Of a stretch of 64,000 nucleotides of DNA, positions 33,301 to 52,300 are shown piece by piece; within the stretch, counting starts at the first letter, position 1, and the number at the start of each line of letters is the position of its first letter. Location of the stretch: assembly GCA_905221605.1 (NCBI GenBank), contig CAJNDS010000069.1, positions 981,106 through 1,045,105 on the forward strand, given 5' to 3'. The translations under genes and the position numbers were made by a program. This DNA is from Symbiodinium natans. Its lineage: Eukaryota; Sar; Dinophyceae; Suessiales; Symbiodiniaceae. The notes beneath the pieces were generated by a model. The model worked only from the letters and a program-made list of their open reading frames with translations. It was not told the DNA's origin and ran no database searches.

Positions 33301-34870
33301 AAGCCCTGAAAGCAACTGGGCCAACAAAGCCCTGAGCTTGTCTTTTCGGCTTCGGGCCTATTTACCGTGAAAATATGAAGCCCTTCACTTGATCAGTGAG
33401 GCCACCAGACATCCGAACTCGTTGATTGCATGAGACTTGCACTCAGAAAGCTTCTAGACGTGCTACCTAAACCCTAAACCCTCAACCTCAACCCTCAACT
33501 CTGACCTTGAAGCCCACACCCATCCCCATGATGCCACCCTAAGCCCGTTCTTCAGCTGCAGCTGTGTGGCTGAACCCCAAACCCCAACCCTAAACCCTAA
33601 ACCCTATAAACCCTACACCCTAAACCCTAAACCCTAAACCCTAAACCCTAAACCCTAAACCCTAAACCCTAAACCCTAAACCCTAAACCCTAAACCCTAA
33701 ACCCTAAACCCTAAACCCTAAACCCTAAACCCTAAACCCTAAACCCTAAACTCCAAGCCTTCCGGACTTGCAGGTTGGCTCAGGCCGCAGCCTTGGGCGT
33801 GTCGTTCCCCAAACCCCCAAACAGCCAAAAGCGGAAAACATTTAGGTTCGGGGTTTGGGGTTTAGGGTTTAGGGATCGGGGTTCAGGGTCTCTGCGTTCA
33901 AAATTCAACTATAAATGGTAGTGTACCATGATGCATGGCATTGTTGGTAGAGCTTCAGCGTGCTTGATGAATTTTCGCTGGATGTTCGAGAGTGTCCGGT
34001 AGCTGTAAATGGAATCCATGTGGGCACTTCACGAAGGACTCGGCTACCCCGAAGATATTCCAAAAACACTACTGTAGAAGCCGTACTGTAGGACGCCCTC
34101 ACAAAACGTCCCCTTGTTGCAGGTCCTCCTTGGGGTAGTAGCATCTGATCCTGGAAGGGCAGCTTCGCACTCCTTAACAATCCCAAAAACCCTTAAGCCC
34201 TAAGACCCGTAAAGCTCCTATAAAGGCCCTAGCCACCCCCAACAAAACCCTGAAAAACGAAAGCCCCTGAACCAGCCCTAAGCCGCTAACTCCTTACCCC
34301 CCACCCCCCCTCCTTAAACCCTAAGCCGCCCCAGAACTTCCGAGCAAAGGCCGAGCCCATGGTAGCGCCCTGGGAGCCCGTCGCCCGGGAGCCCCTGGTG
34401 CGGGAGCCGCGCGCCCCCGAGCCGCGCGCTCCCGAGCCCAGGACGTGTGCGGCCCCAGTCCGAGACAAGGGGTTTGGGGGTGTAGTTTAGGGGTTTAGGG
34501 TAGTGTAGGATTTAGGGTTTCGGGGGTTTAGGGATTTGGGGGTTCTGAAAGCCCAAAACCCCCAAACCCTTGATCCTGGAAACTCCTCGCACCCCTAAGC
34601 CCCTAAACCCCCGCCAAACCCCTAAACGCCCCTAACACCCCTAAGCCCCTAAAACCTCTGGTGAACATGAACCCTGCACCCCTAAACTCCATAAACTCCC
34701 TAAACTCCCTAAGCTCCCTAAACTCCCTAAACTCCCGAAACCCCCTAAACTCCCTAAACTCCTAAACCCTTCCTAAACCCGAAACTTTCAGAAATCCTGA
34801 GCTATCACCAAGGCAGGAGGCCAGCGCGGCCACGCCTTCGAGCTTTGCAAACGTTTCATTTCCTAGGTAG
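2983..34870 (+). CDS. Very intron-rich gene for a modular, probably coiled-coil repeat protein (one gene or several)
   Basis: I do not recognise the family. About forty small exon islands lie on the plus strand between telomere-like introns. Nearly all start directly after AG, end before GC or GT, and are multiples of three in phase 0, so they can be joined or skipped without a frameshift. The peptides share two recurring modules. One is charged and helical (EELREVR, EELESLRELRE, EEVRGVR). The other has V/M-D-x-x-x-I/L-L followed by I/F-R/Q (MDFSPILRQFQ, VDLAPMISEIQ, VDPAPILEP). This pattern suggests tandem exon duplication and a long alpha-helical or coiled-coil protein. The proposed start is at 2983 and the proposed end at 34868-34870. 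Both are inferred, and the span could hold more than one gene. No enzyme motif was seen. Confidence 0.5.
3057..4740. other. Intron or intergenic DNA, partly unique sequence
   Basis: The stretch 3300-4040 is largely free of telomere-like repeats but has competing open frames on both strands, none with a recognisable motif. An island near 4330-4400 reads EACAREDARQPPPEEPVV in phase with the next exon and may be an exon. The rest is telomere-like repeat. Confidence 0.4.
4741..4830 (+). CDS. Exon, phase 0-0 (30 codons)
   Basis: AG acceptor, GT donor (GTTTAGG). It begins VSPAVEAERPQSPMPTVPAS and ends DQLFALFSPE. It is proline-rich, unlike the helical modules that follow. Confidence 0.65.
4975..5125 (+). 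repeat. Pyrimidine-rich CTCTTCC tract
   Basis: About 150 bp of irregular CCTCTTCC units on the plus strand. The flanking intronic DNA (4831-6102) is otherwise telomere-like repeat, a poly-G run near 5274-5294 and poly-C near 5587-5597. A possible small exon (ILTELCQQAAV) lies near 5712-5745. Confidence 0.8.
6103..6142 (+). CDS. Exon-like island VFEERFQLFAMFM
   Basis: Helical, hydrophobic peptide after a CCCCCAG acceptor. It needs one base from an upstream exon. The donor is not resolved, and the distance to the next island is very short for an intron, so the two may be one exon. Confidence 0.35.
6176..6205 (+). CDS. Exon, phase 0-0: VLQACRSMCE
   Basis: Strong pyrimidine-rich acceptor (CTCTTTTCAG) and GC donor after GAG. 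Confidence 0.45.
6646..6708 (+). CDS. Exon, phase 0-0 (21 codons), charged helix module
   Basis: Reads EVERSGRSSREEL then ESLRELRE. AG acceptor, GC donor. Heptad-like leucine spacing. Confidence 0.7.
6978..7052 (+). CDS. Exon, phase 0-0 (25 codons)
   Basis: Reads VPQFISQMWSRMDQNH then TELKQTLRE. AG acceptor, GT donor (GTGCCG). The VPxFI start matches the V/M-D-x-x-x-I/L-L module position. Confidence 0.75.
7202..7292 (+). repeat. (CTG)n / CTA-CTC trinucleotide repeat
   Basis: About 30 trinucleotides, near-perfect CTG in the last 45 bp, directly upstream of an exon and in its frame (poly-leucine if translated). It may be intronic. Confidence 0.9.
7297..7326 (+). CDS. Exon, phase 0-0: LVPPELAARK
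   Basis: The AG comes from the edge of the trinucleotide repeat; GC donor after AAA. The peptide fits the V-P/D-x-x-L module. Confidence 0.5.
7418..7560 (+). repeat. (CCCCTAAA)n array
   Basis: About 16 copies of an 8-bp variant of the telomere unit, a few changed to CCCCTGAA, ending in CCCTAAA. Confidence 0.95.
7661..7708 (+). CDS. Exon, phase 0-0: MDFSKLLEFTQDCRTQ
   Basis: AG acceptor (GCGCAG), GC donor. Clear paralogue of the exon at 19221 (MDFSPILRQFQ). Confidence 0.75.
7846..7896 (+). CDS. Exon, phase 0-0: RLFRGYLKQKKDRSTKR
   Basis: AG acceptor, GT donor (GTAATT). Strongly basic peptide. Confidence 0.6.
7976..8014 (+). CDS. Exon, phase 0-0: MASDSRALQDMLE
   Basis: Acceptor CTGTCAG, GC donor after GAG. 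Helical. Confidence 0.6.
8389..8433 (+). CDS. Exon, phase 0-0: ATRLSMAEAAEASQK
   Basis: AG acceptor, GC donor (GCAGCT). Alanine/glutamate-rich helix. Confidence 0.5.
8731..8778 (+). CDS. Exon, phase 0-0: VTAVDPAPILEPMQQL
   Basis: Acceptor TCTGAAG, GC donor. VDPAPIL is another copy of the VDFSPIL module. The frame stays open for six more codons, so a later donor is possible. Confidence 0.6.
9058..9225. repeat. AT-rich island with TATA/ATAT and short palindromes
   Basis: About 165 bp at roughly 70% A+T inside GC-rich surroundings. Several partly self-complementary TACTGTA/TATAGTA stretches. Probably intronic. Confidence 0.75.
9256..9321 (+). CDS. Exon, phase 0-0 (22 codons)
   Basis: Reads VDAVDSRSARVLEEIQKG then QRSE. 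AG acceptor, GC donor. VD..VLEEI matches the module consensus. Confidence 0.75.
9608..9625 (+). CDS. Micro-exon candidate, phase 0-0: VEPLEK
   Basis: An 18-nt island between an AACAG acceptor and a GC donor. The peptide resembles the start of the LEPAKLL module. Confidence 0.4.
9830..9856 (+). CDS. Exon-like island VDPRQSFRE
   Basis: AG|GTGGAC acceptor like the other VD modules. The donor is not resolved. Confidence 0.35.
10353..10404 (+). CDS. Exon-like island ending ADSVQDVRE
   Basis: Coding-like peptide CLAESGLADSVQDVRE with a GC donor after GAG. The acceptor phase does not fit the phase 0 pattern. Confidence 0.35.
10917..10958 (+). CDS. Exon, phase 0-0: QPRQAVLAAVGDVK
   Basis: Acceptor TCCCAG. 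VLAAVGDVK resembles VSQALAAIK of the exon at 22938. Both exons end AAG followed by GAC, so a GA donor is possible. Confidence 0.5.
11975..12072. repeat. (TA)n / TATACATACGTATG tract
   Basis: Nearly pure alternating purine-pyrimidine A/T sequence of about 95 bp, self-complementary. Confidence 0.9.
12465..12541 (-). other. tRNA-like sequence, possible SINE head
   Basis: On the minus strand an A-box-like TGGCGTAATGG (12520-12530) precedes a B-box-like GCTCGAATCCC (12474-12484) at tRNA spacing. Anticodon and acceptor stems pair poorly, so this is not a functional tRNA. A second A-box-like TGGCCGAATGA lies near 12189-12199 on the same strand. Confidence 0.5.
12680..12781 (+). CDS. Exon, phase 0-0 (34 codons), charged coiled coil
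   Basis: Reads VLQNGLDLLGRDLERDRSER then GEHMERERRSHTAA. Acceptor CTGAAG, donor GTGGAC. The most strongly coiled-coil-like exon of the gene. Confidence 0.7.
12927..12974 (+). CDS. Exon, phase 0-0: QLIWEYKNAGARQQHR
   Basis: Acceptor CTTGAAG, GC donor (GCATTG). A competing frame also stays open, so this is moderate. Confidence 0.45.
13467..13512 (+). CDS. Exon-like island EEHQSLPGSQCSACS
   Basis: Acceptor CCTTCAG and donor GTTTAGG. It ends in phase 1, against the usual pattern. Confidence 0.3.
14110..14192 (+). repeat. (CT)n and (TTTC)n microsatellite
   Basis: A CT dinucleotide run followed by TTTC/TCTG tetranucleotides. The surrounding 13513-15089 is telomere-like repeat with short unassigned islands (for example near 13935-13990). 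Confidence 0.9.
15090..15127 (+). CDS. Exon-like island VSELGKQLQTELF
   Basis: Acceptor TTGCAG, donor GTTCCC. It needs one upstream base, so its phase differs from the main series. Confidence 0.35.
15315..15385 (+). repeat. (GA)n microsatellite, duplicated
   Basis: Two GA runs separated by the same AGCAAACAA spacer, inside non-telomeric sequence (15240-15990) with repeated AGTCACAAG-type motifs. Confidence 0.95.
16251..16290 (+). CDS. Exon-like island VEISLQPSLMSFS
   Basis: AG|GTGGAG acceptor as in the VD modules. The GT donor leaves phase 1. Confidence 0.35.
16438..16558 (+). repeat. Dispersed repeat with GGGCCCATACTTCGGATCCC core
   Basis: Non-telomeric element. The same core recurs inverted at 23823-23912, partly at 23937-23975, and at 46826-46906. 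The similarity continues into AACCATACTAAGGGC. Possibly a small non-autonomous transposon. Confidence 0.7.
17817..17837 (+). CDS. Micro-exon, phase 0-0: VDFSFLQ
   Basis: Acceptor CACACAG, GC donor (GCACGG). A minimal VDFS module of 21 nt. Confidence 0.5.
18407..18463 (+). CDS. Exon, phase 0-0: ADVQRARAPSRALVGLLFR
   Basis: Acceptor GTTCAG, donor GTGGGC. Confidence 0.55.
18815..18880 (+). CDS. Exon, phase 0-0 (22 codons)
   Basis: Reads VVEELREVRAVEVPKILRQV then QE. It carries both module types in one exon. GC donor after GAG; an alternative GT donor lies six bases earlier. Confidence 0.75.
18915..18998 (+). repeat. (TTTGGGG)n then (TTTAGGG)n array
   Basis: About eight TTTGGGG units followed by three TTTAGGG, directly after an exon, so G-rich at the intron 5' end. 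Confidence 0.95.
19221..19262 (+). CDS. Exon, phase 0-0: MDFSPILRQFQVQK
   Basis: Acceptor GCCCAG, GC donor. Near-identical module to exons 7661 and 18815. Confidence 0.75.
19811..19837 (+). CDS. Exon, phase 0-0: ELSEGLRED
   Basis: Acceptor GCGCAG, GC donor. Two weaker islands nearby (PDQVLLGATRALHDR near 19510-19553 and QTMLIQRAKLSAVQQ at 19649-19693) may also be exons. Confidence 0.45.
19964..20143 (+). repeat. Inverted-repeat arm A
   Basis: About 180 bp, including non-telomeric exon sequence, recurs as the reverse complement at 25465-25639. The only differences I see are a 5-bp indel and about one substitution. Confidence 0.9.
20102..20140 (+). CDS. Exon, phase 0-0: LASMTAAGSSAEE
   Basis: AG acceptor, GC donor. 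It lies inside inverted-repeat arm A; similar to AVASMTSTVLE at 26532. Confidence 0.5.
20215..20285 (+). repeat. Degenerate (TCTTA)n tract
   Basis: About 70 bp of TATCT/TCTTA/TCTGA pentanucleotides. Confidence 0.8.
20439..20498 (+). CDS. Exon, phase 0-0: EMHKLRRDCDPGELLQKLEQ
   Basis: AG acceptor, GC donor (GCAAGG). Charged helix module followed by the D-x-x-x-L-L module. Confidence 0.75.
20880..20921 (+). CDS. Exon, phase 0-0: LEPAKLLRAIRDCK
   Basis: Acceptor CTGAAG, GC donor. Confidence 0.7.
21604..21639 (+). CDS. Exon, phase 0-0: VSSDDLLPILEE
   Basis: AG|GTC acceptor, donor GTGCGT. Confidence 0.65.
21841..21897 (+). CDS. Exon, phase 0-0: VRRLSEEVRQARKLGSKLW
   Basis: Acceptor TCCCAG, donor GTGGCG. 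Confidence 0.65.
22124..22150 (+). repeat. Poly-C run, then long CCCTAAA/CCCCAAA field
   Basis: About 20 C residues. The following 22150-22440 is almost pure C-rich telomere-like repeat leading into an exon, typical of an intron 3' half here. Confidence 0.9.
22467..22499 (+). CDS. Exon, phase 0-0: LQAAQSALQDE
   Basis: AG acceptor and consensus donor GTGAGC. An upstream acceptor with another phase is possible. Confidence 0.55.
22938..22997 (+). CDS. Exon, phase 0-0: VKLELRSGNREVSQALAAIK
   Basis: Acceptor CCCAAG. Coding-like up to AAG, followed by GAC and then an in-frame stop, so a GA donor is the simplest reading. An internal GT donor would shorten it. Confidence 0.6.
23000..25464. other. 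Long stretch without supported exons
   Basis: Telomere-like repeat in both orientations plus unique sequence at 23170-23330 and 24410-24900. It includes dispersed-repeat copies (23823-23975). Open frames here have no recognisable motif and overlap on both strands. Confidence 0.5.
23823..23975 (-). repeat. Dispersed repeat copy (inverted) with a second partial core
   Basis: The reverse complement matches 16470-16558 closely, including GGGCCCATACTTCGGATCCC and the following ACCATACTAAGGGC. A partial core in plus orientation follows at 23937-23975. Confidence 0.7.
25465..25639 (-). repeat. Inverted-repeat arm B
   Basis: Reverse complement of 19964-20143, 5 bp shorter. The arms are separated by about 5.3 kb. 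Confidence 0.9.
25466..25501 (+). CDS. Exon-like island in the inverted arm: ASSAELPAAVME
   Basis: AG acceptor, GC donor, phase 0-0. It is the antisense of exon 20102-20140, yet reads as a plausible module on the plus strand, similar to AVASMTSTVLE. Confidence 0.4.
25800..25890 (+). repeat. (CCCCTAAA)n array
   Basis: About eight 8-bp units, the same variant as at 7418-7560. Confidence 0.9.
25989..26015 (+). CDS. Exon, phase 0-0: AVEEVRGVR
   Basis: AG acceptor, GC donor (GCAGCG). An acceptor 12 bases upstream would add LCPK in the same phase. Confidence 0.55.
26532..26564 (+). CDS. Exon, phase 0-0: AVASMTSTVLE
   Basis: AG acceptor, GC donor. Confidence 0.6.
27169..27204 (+). CDS. Exon, phase 0-0: AVDLAPMISEIQ
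   Basis: AG acceptor, GC donor. Clear VD-x-x-P-x-I module. Confidence 0.7.
27821..27835 (+). CDS. Micro-exon candidate, phase 0-0: AVRSK
   Basis: 15 nt between a CTGCCAG acceptor and a GC donor. The gap 27205-27820 also holds a CTTACTGGTTCTTAGCAGG motif at 27499, matching the terminal repeat of the element at 53544. Confidence 0.35.
28419..28463 (+). CDS. Exon, phase 0-0: VEVSSALKPRARPNR
   Basis: Acceptor CGTCAG, donor GTTTAG. Confidence 0.5.
28464..29981. other. Telomere-like intron(s)
   Basis: G-rich TTTAGGG units dominate to 28890 and C-rich units after 28970, in line with the intron-arm rule. Unique islands at 29090-29320 contain short inverted repeats around AGTAGGG/CCCTACT. No supported exon. 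Confidence 0.5.
29823..29888 (+). repeat. (CCCGAAA)n array
   Basis: Nine to ten perfect copies of a single-base variant of the telomere heptamer, then CCCCAAA units. Confidence 0.97.
29982..30026 (+). CDS. Exon, phase 0-0: ELRGHFSLLLTSFRE
   Basis: Acceptor AACCAG, donor GTGGGG, followed at once by G-rich TTTAGGG repeats. Confidence 0.65.
30463..30507 (+). CDS. Exon, phase 0-0: VCDQSGVEASAQELD
   Basis: AG acceptor, donor GTTTAGG. Confidence 0.5.
30934..30975 (+). CDS. Exon-like island AGASSRTCEQLLPG
   Basis: Acceptor CTTAG, GC donor, phase 0-0. Confidence 0.4.
31532..31573 (+). CDS. Exon-like island AERPGPAEAAERAR
   Basis: AG acceptor. The GC donor would leave phase 1. Confidence 0.4.
32452..32508 (+). 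CDS. Exon, phase 0-0: EPLMDLRQKLRDTQSVLGQ
   Basis: Three in-frame AG acceptors in a CAGCAG run; donor GTGCCG. Helical. Confidence 0.65.
33130..33168 (+). CDS. Exon, phase 0-0: AGTRHEEAMMRAK
   Basis: Acceptor GAACAG, GC donor (GCAAGC). Confidence 0.6.
33618..33754 (+). repeat. Interstitial perfect (CCCTAAA)n array
   Basis: About 19-20 uninterrupted telomere-type heptamers, the longest perfect run in the window. Confidence 0.98.
34335..34471 (+). CDS. Proline-rich exon
   Basis: Begins NFRAKAEPMVAPWEP and continues with repeated REP/APEPRAPEPR units. Acceptor CCCCAG, donor GTTTGG. Coding composition is clear; membership in the upstream gene is assumed. Confidence 0.55.
34817..34870 (+). CDS. 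Candidate terminal exon with stop codon
   Basis: EASAATPSSFANVSFPR then TAG, after an AAGGCAG acceptor. The phase with the previous island is unproven. Confidence 0.4.
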   Translation, partial: EASAATPSSFANVSFPR

Positions 34871-34884
34871 GCCCTTGGTACATC

Positions 34885-35040
34885 TACATTTTCCCTCTTT
34901 TGGGTTTAAGAGGACCATGTCTCGGAATATTCTTGGTGCATTCTATGTTTTCCCTTATTGGGTTTCAGAGGATCATATTCAGGAACATTTGTTTCCGAGG
35001 TTTTCAGGGCCATCCTCGTTTCCCAGGGGCTGAAACAAGC
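34885..35040 (+). repeat. Imperfect tandem duplication, dispersed
   Basis: Two roughly 65-bp units, each with TTGGGTTTMAGAGGAYCAT and AGGAACAT/CGGAATAT. A related sequence (AGAGGATCACATGTGGGAA then AAGGGCCATCCC) lies at 50870-50925. 34871-35952 is otherwise intergenic with no supported gene. Confidence 0.6.
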
Positions 35041-35952
35041 TCCCAGGAACCCTTGTTCCCCACGCGGCAGGGGACTCCCAGATGACTTATAGAGTTTTGG
35101 GTTCAGGCTCTAGGGCCTCTAGGGTTTAGGGTGTAGCCCTGTGACACCTTGAGCTACACTCTTACTGTAGAGGGAGGCGCCTTCCGGACGTAGCCGCAGA
35201 ATTGCATCAGGGCGGAAAAGTCGCCTTTGATGCTGGAGGTGCATCACAGCAGGGAGTGGTGGAGAACAGTGCAGTGCTCTAAACCCTTCTTCTCGGCTTT
35301 CGTAGCCGGGGCTTCTTTTCAGGTCAGTTCGGCACTGAGGATGAATCACATGAAGGACACTGAATCTACGCGTGTATAGGTTCAGGGTTCAGGAAGATTC
35401 TTGAGACAAGCAAAACCCGCGGAGCTGAAGAGGTTAGTTTGTGATGTCGGGCTTAGGGGCTCAGATCAGGCCCCCATGTGGTGTCCCAGATGCGTCTTTA
35501 GAGAGTTTGGGGTGTCCTGTCCTAAACCCTAATCCTGAGCCCTGGCCTCGGTTCGAGTTTGGGGTTGCAGCAATGAGAGCGAGAGCTCTGGCCCGAAGGC
35601 AAGAGGACCAAACGACAGATGCGAAACCCCCTCAAACCCCGAACCCGGAACTGCCTAAACCCCAAACCACCTAAACCCTAAACCATAAAGCCTAAACCCT
35701 AAACCCGAAGCCCTAGAGCCTAAACTCTAAGCCAAGCAAGATGACCGAGCAACAGATGGAACACCCTTCCGAAACCAAACCTTGCCTTCGCAGAAGCTCA
35801 TCCCTCTTGCGACTCCCTGACCAAACAGCCCTGAACTTCGGTTTTGGGTTTAGGGCTGTGCCCCCGTAAAGCCCCGAAACCCTGAACCGAACCCCAATTT
35901 CTTCACTTCTAGACCACAAGAGGTTTCGAGGTTTCCTCCAGCTTTGCAAGCC

Positions 35953-49344
<13,392 letters not shown>

Positions 49345-49355
<11 letters not shown>

Positions 49356-49380
49356 CCTCGACTGGAAGACCCCTGTGCTT
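49345..49380 (+). CDS. Candidate first exon: MALDLDWKTPVL
   Basis: Its ATG lies inside the last XPC exon in another frame, overlapping the XPC stop by 11 nt. Donor GTGAGC. Phase fits the next exon. Confidence 0.35.
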
Positions 49381-52300
49381 GTGAGCCCTTTCGCCCAGAG
49401 CCCTGAGTCGTGATGGATGGGTTAGGGTTTGGGTGTTTCGTTTGGCTCTCAGGCTTAGGCTTATGTGGGGGGAAGCTTGGGCTAGAATAGGGCTAAGTTC
49501 AGAAGCGGCTTAGGGAAGTTTGGGGTTTAGGGTTTAGGGTTTAGGGTTCTCTGGACACTCACTGCTGGACCTTCCCGTGACTGGAGCTGGTGCGACACAC
49601 GGAGTTGATGGACGGGCTTCCCGACGGCTACAAGGTCGGATGCTTGCCTGAAACTTAACCTGCAAACCCTTTCACCCTGAAGTCTAAAACCCTGAACCCT
49701 AAACCTCAGAAACCCCAGAAGCCCTGTACCATAGGGGCCTTAATTCTTAGAGTAGGGGGAATACTATGAGGGATTATTCCGACCCCTATAGTACCCCAGA
49801 CCATGGCTAGATCCTAAACCCTAAACCCTAAACCCTCAACCCTCAACCCTGCAGGCATTCGGGCACGCTGGGGTGGCCTTGAAGCCGAGTGGCTTGCGCG
49901 CGTGCGCGGTCGGGCCAGCCATGGCTGTGCAAAAGAGGTTCGGTTTGAGGCTTTGGTGGCTTTGGCGTTCAGGGATTCGGGTTTAGGGGTTTAGGTCTGG
50001 GGCTTTGGGGTGGGTTTAGGAGTTCACGATTCAGTGATGGTTTTGGAATTGTTTTGCCAGTGGTAAGACTTGCCATGAGGGGGCTGTCAAGACCCACAAG
50101 CCCTCAACAGGGCTCGAAATAGTCCAAACCAGAAGCTGCTGCAGCGCCTTTTTCTCCCGAGCCCTAGGGTCTGCTCGGACGCAAGTTGTTTCAGCCCGAC
50201 CCCCTTGGCCATGGACTTCAACTGGCCCCAACCCTTGCGAGCGCACTGCAGGTGAGTTAGTTTGGGGTTTAGGGGCTAGGGTTTTAGTGTTTTTTTTGGG
50301 GTTCTAATGCTCAGTCCTGGGGAATTCTCATGCTCAAACTAGCATTGCGCTTTGCCCGTCCCACCAGCGCGCGAGCATCAATGACGCGCATCTCTTGGCT
50401 GCTGTTGTTGGTGTGCCCTGGAACAGTGACTTGGTACCCCCAGTCATACCCTTGTGCCCTTTTGGGAAGAAGTATCTGGAACCAAAGAAGACTAAACCCT
50501 AAACCCTAATCCCTCTTGGGGCTACCTCAAGGTGTGTTCCAAGATTCCAGTGGTGTCGCGCAGCGATGGTGCCGAAGCCGCTGGCTCCCTTCTCCGATCC
50601 CTGGGATCCTAGGCAGGACCTTGGGATATGTTGTCTAGGTTCCTTCGGGTTTGGGGTTTGGGGGTTTGGGGTTTAGGGTTTAGGGTTTGGGGTTCAGGGT
50701 TCCCTTTTTGGCTTTTACGAGGATCTTATGGAGGAATCTGTGTTTCACAGGTCTTTGGAGCCAACGTAGGAGCTGTGCTGATCAAAGCAGGCGGCCAGAT
50801 TCCAAGCACCAAGGAGTTCGAGACGTTGGCTGTTTCAACCTGGCAACTAGGCCGGCCCTGGGATTTTTTTATTCAAGAGGATCACATGTGGGAATCTTTT
50901 TCGAGGGTGTTAAGGGCCATCCCAGGCAAGCAGCGGGGTTCCCGGACCTTGGGATTGGCAACTACAACAAGTTCGGGACGGTCCAGCGCTCAACGATGGG
51001 CGAAGGAATCTATGATGTTGCTGCAGGGGCTCCTCCGCACTTGCCAGTCTCACCGCACAGTGAGCAGGCATACCTTCACCAGGTCCCGCGTTTCTGCAGT
51101 TTTGTTTGCCAGCGCCCGGCAGATGTTGGTGGTGAGCTGCAACTATTCGACAACGTCGTGCTCGGCGAAGAGCTGGGAGACCTCACAGACAAGCTGGCGA
51201 GGCTTGGCGTGACGTACTTCCGCGTCATGGGAGATCAGGTCCGCTCAGCGAACTGGAGCTATGCCACGGGCATGTGGCAAGACAGGTCGCTAGGCAGAAC
51301 CTTTGGAGGTTGTTCACGACTGGGTTCAGGAGGACCTCATTTCAGAAAATGTTTTTTTTTTTCAGAGGGCTGACAAAGCCCACAAAACCCTAAACCCCAA
51401 GCCCCAAACCGTAAACCCCACACCCTAAATCCCAAACCCCAAACCCCAAGCCAAAGAACGGGTCAACCCAGGTTCGCCACGCCCAGCTGGGCTGAGGCAA
51501 AGAGCCGGGCCGGCGCCGACGTGGTTATGGGTGGCAGCTGCTTGGTAGCCCAGTGGTACCCTTTTTACAATTTGTTTGTTATGGGCTCCCTTGTACAGCA
51601 AGCAACCAAAAAAGAATGCCCTTGTTGTAATATGGTTACTGGGCTACCAAGGCTCAGGAGCACAACTTGGCCCTGGCGAGGAAGGCACTGTTGTGCTACT
51701 GGGTGGCTGATAAGGGTTTCTGTTTAGGGTCTTGAGTTAGGGCTTAGGATCTTGAATTAGGTTCGGGTTTGGGGGTTCAGGGCTATCTATCAGGTTTCCC
51801 TTGGGTCGCGTTCGGGAACTTCCATTTGCGTAACCATAGCCAGGAGGCATCTTACATCCCAAGACCAAAAGTTTCGGGCTCCGTGACTTCTGACCTAGGG
51901 TTTAGGGTTTAGGGTTCAGGGTTAGGGTTGGGTTTTGGGATGTTGAAGGCCGATGCAGAGTAGCGGAGTTCACGGAAGTGATTTGTGACATGATTCTTCG
52001 TGCGGGGCATGGTCCAAGTTCTAGTACTCACGTTTTGTGTGACATTATGATAGCTTATATATTTCAAGTTCTTGACAGCCGTCGAGGCTAAACTGGACCG
52101 TTCCAGCAGTGACCTGGGTAACCGTGTCTTCCGACACTTGCAGCTCGGGTGTGAAGCCTGTACGGGCTGTGCTGCAATCCATCCTGGATAATCACAAGTC
52201 TGTTTCTAGGTCCTTGGCTTTAGCAACATTGTCAATGTTCCTCTATTTCCTTCATTGGGTTTACGCGTATGGTCTTGAGCAGCCTGTTTCGCAGAGGGAG

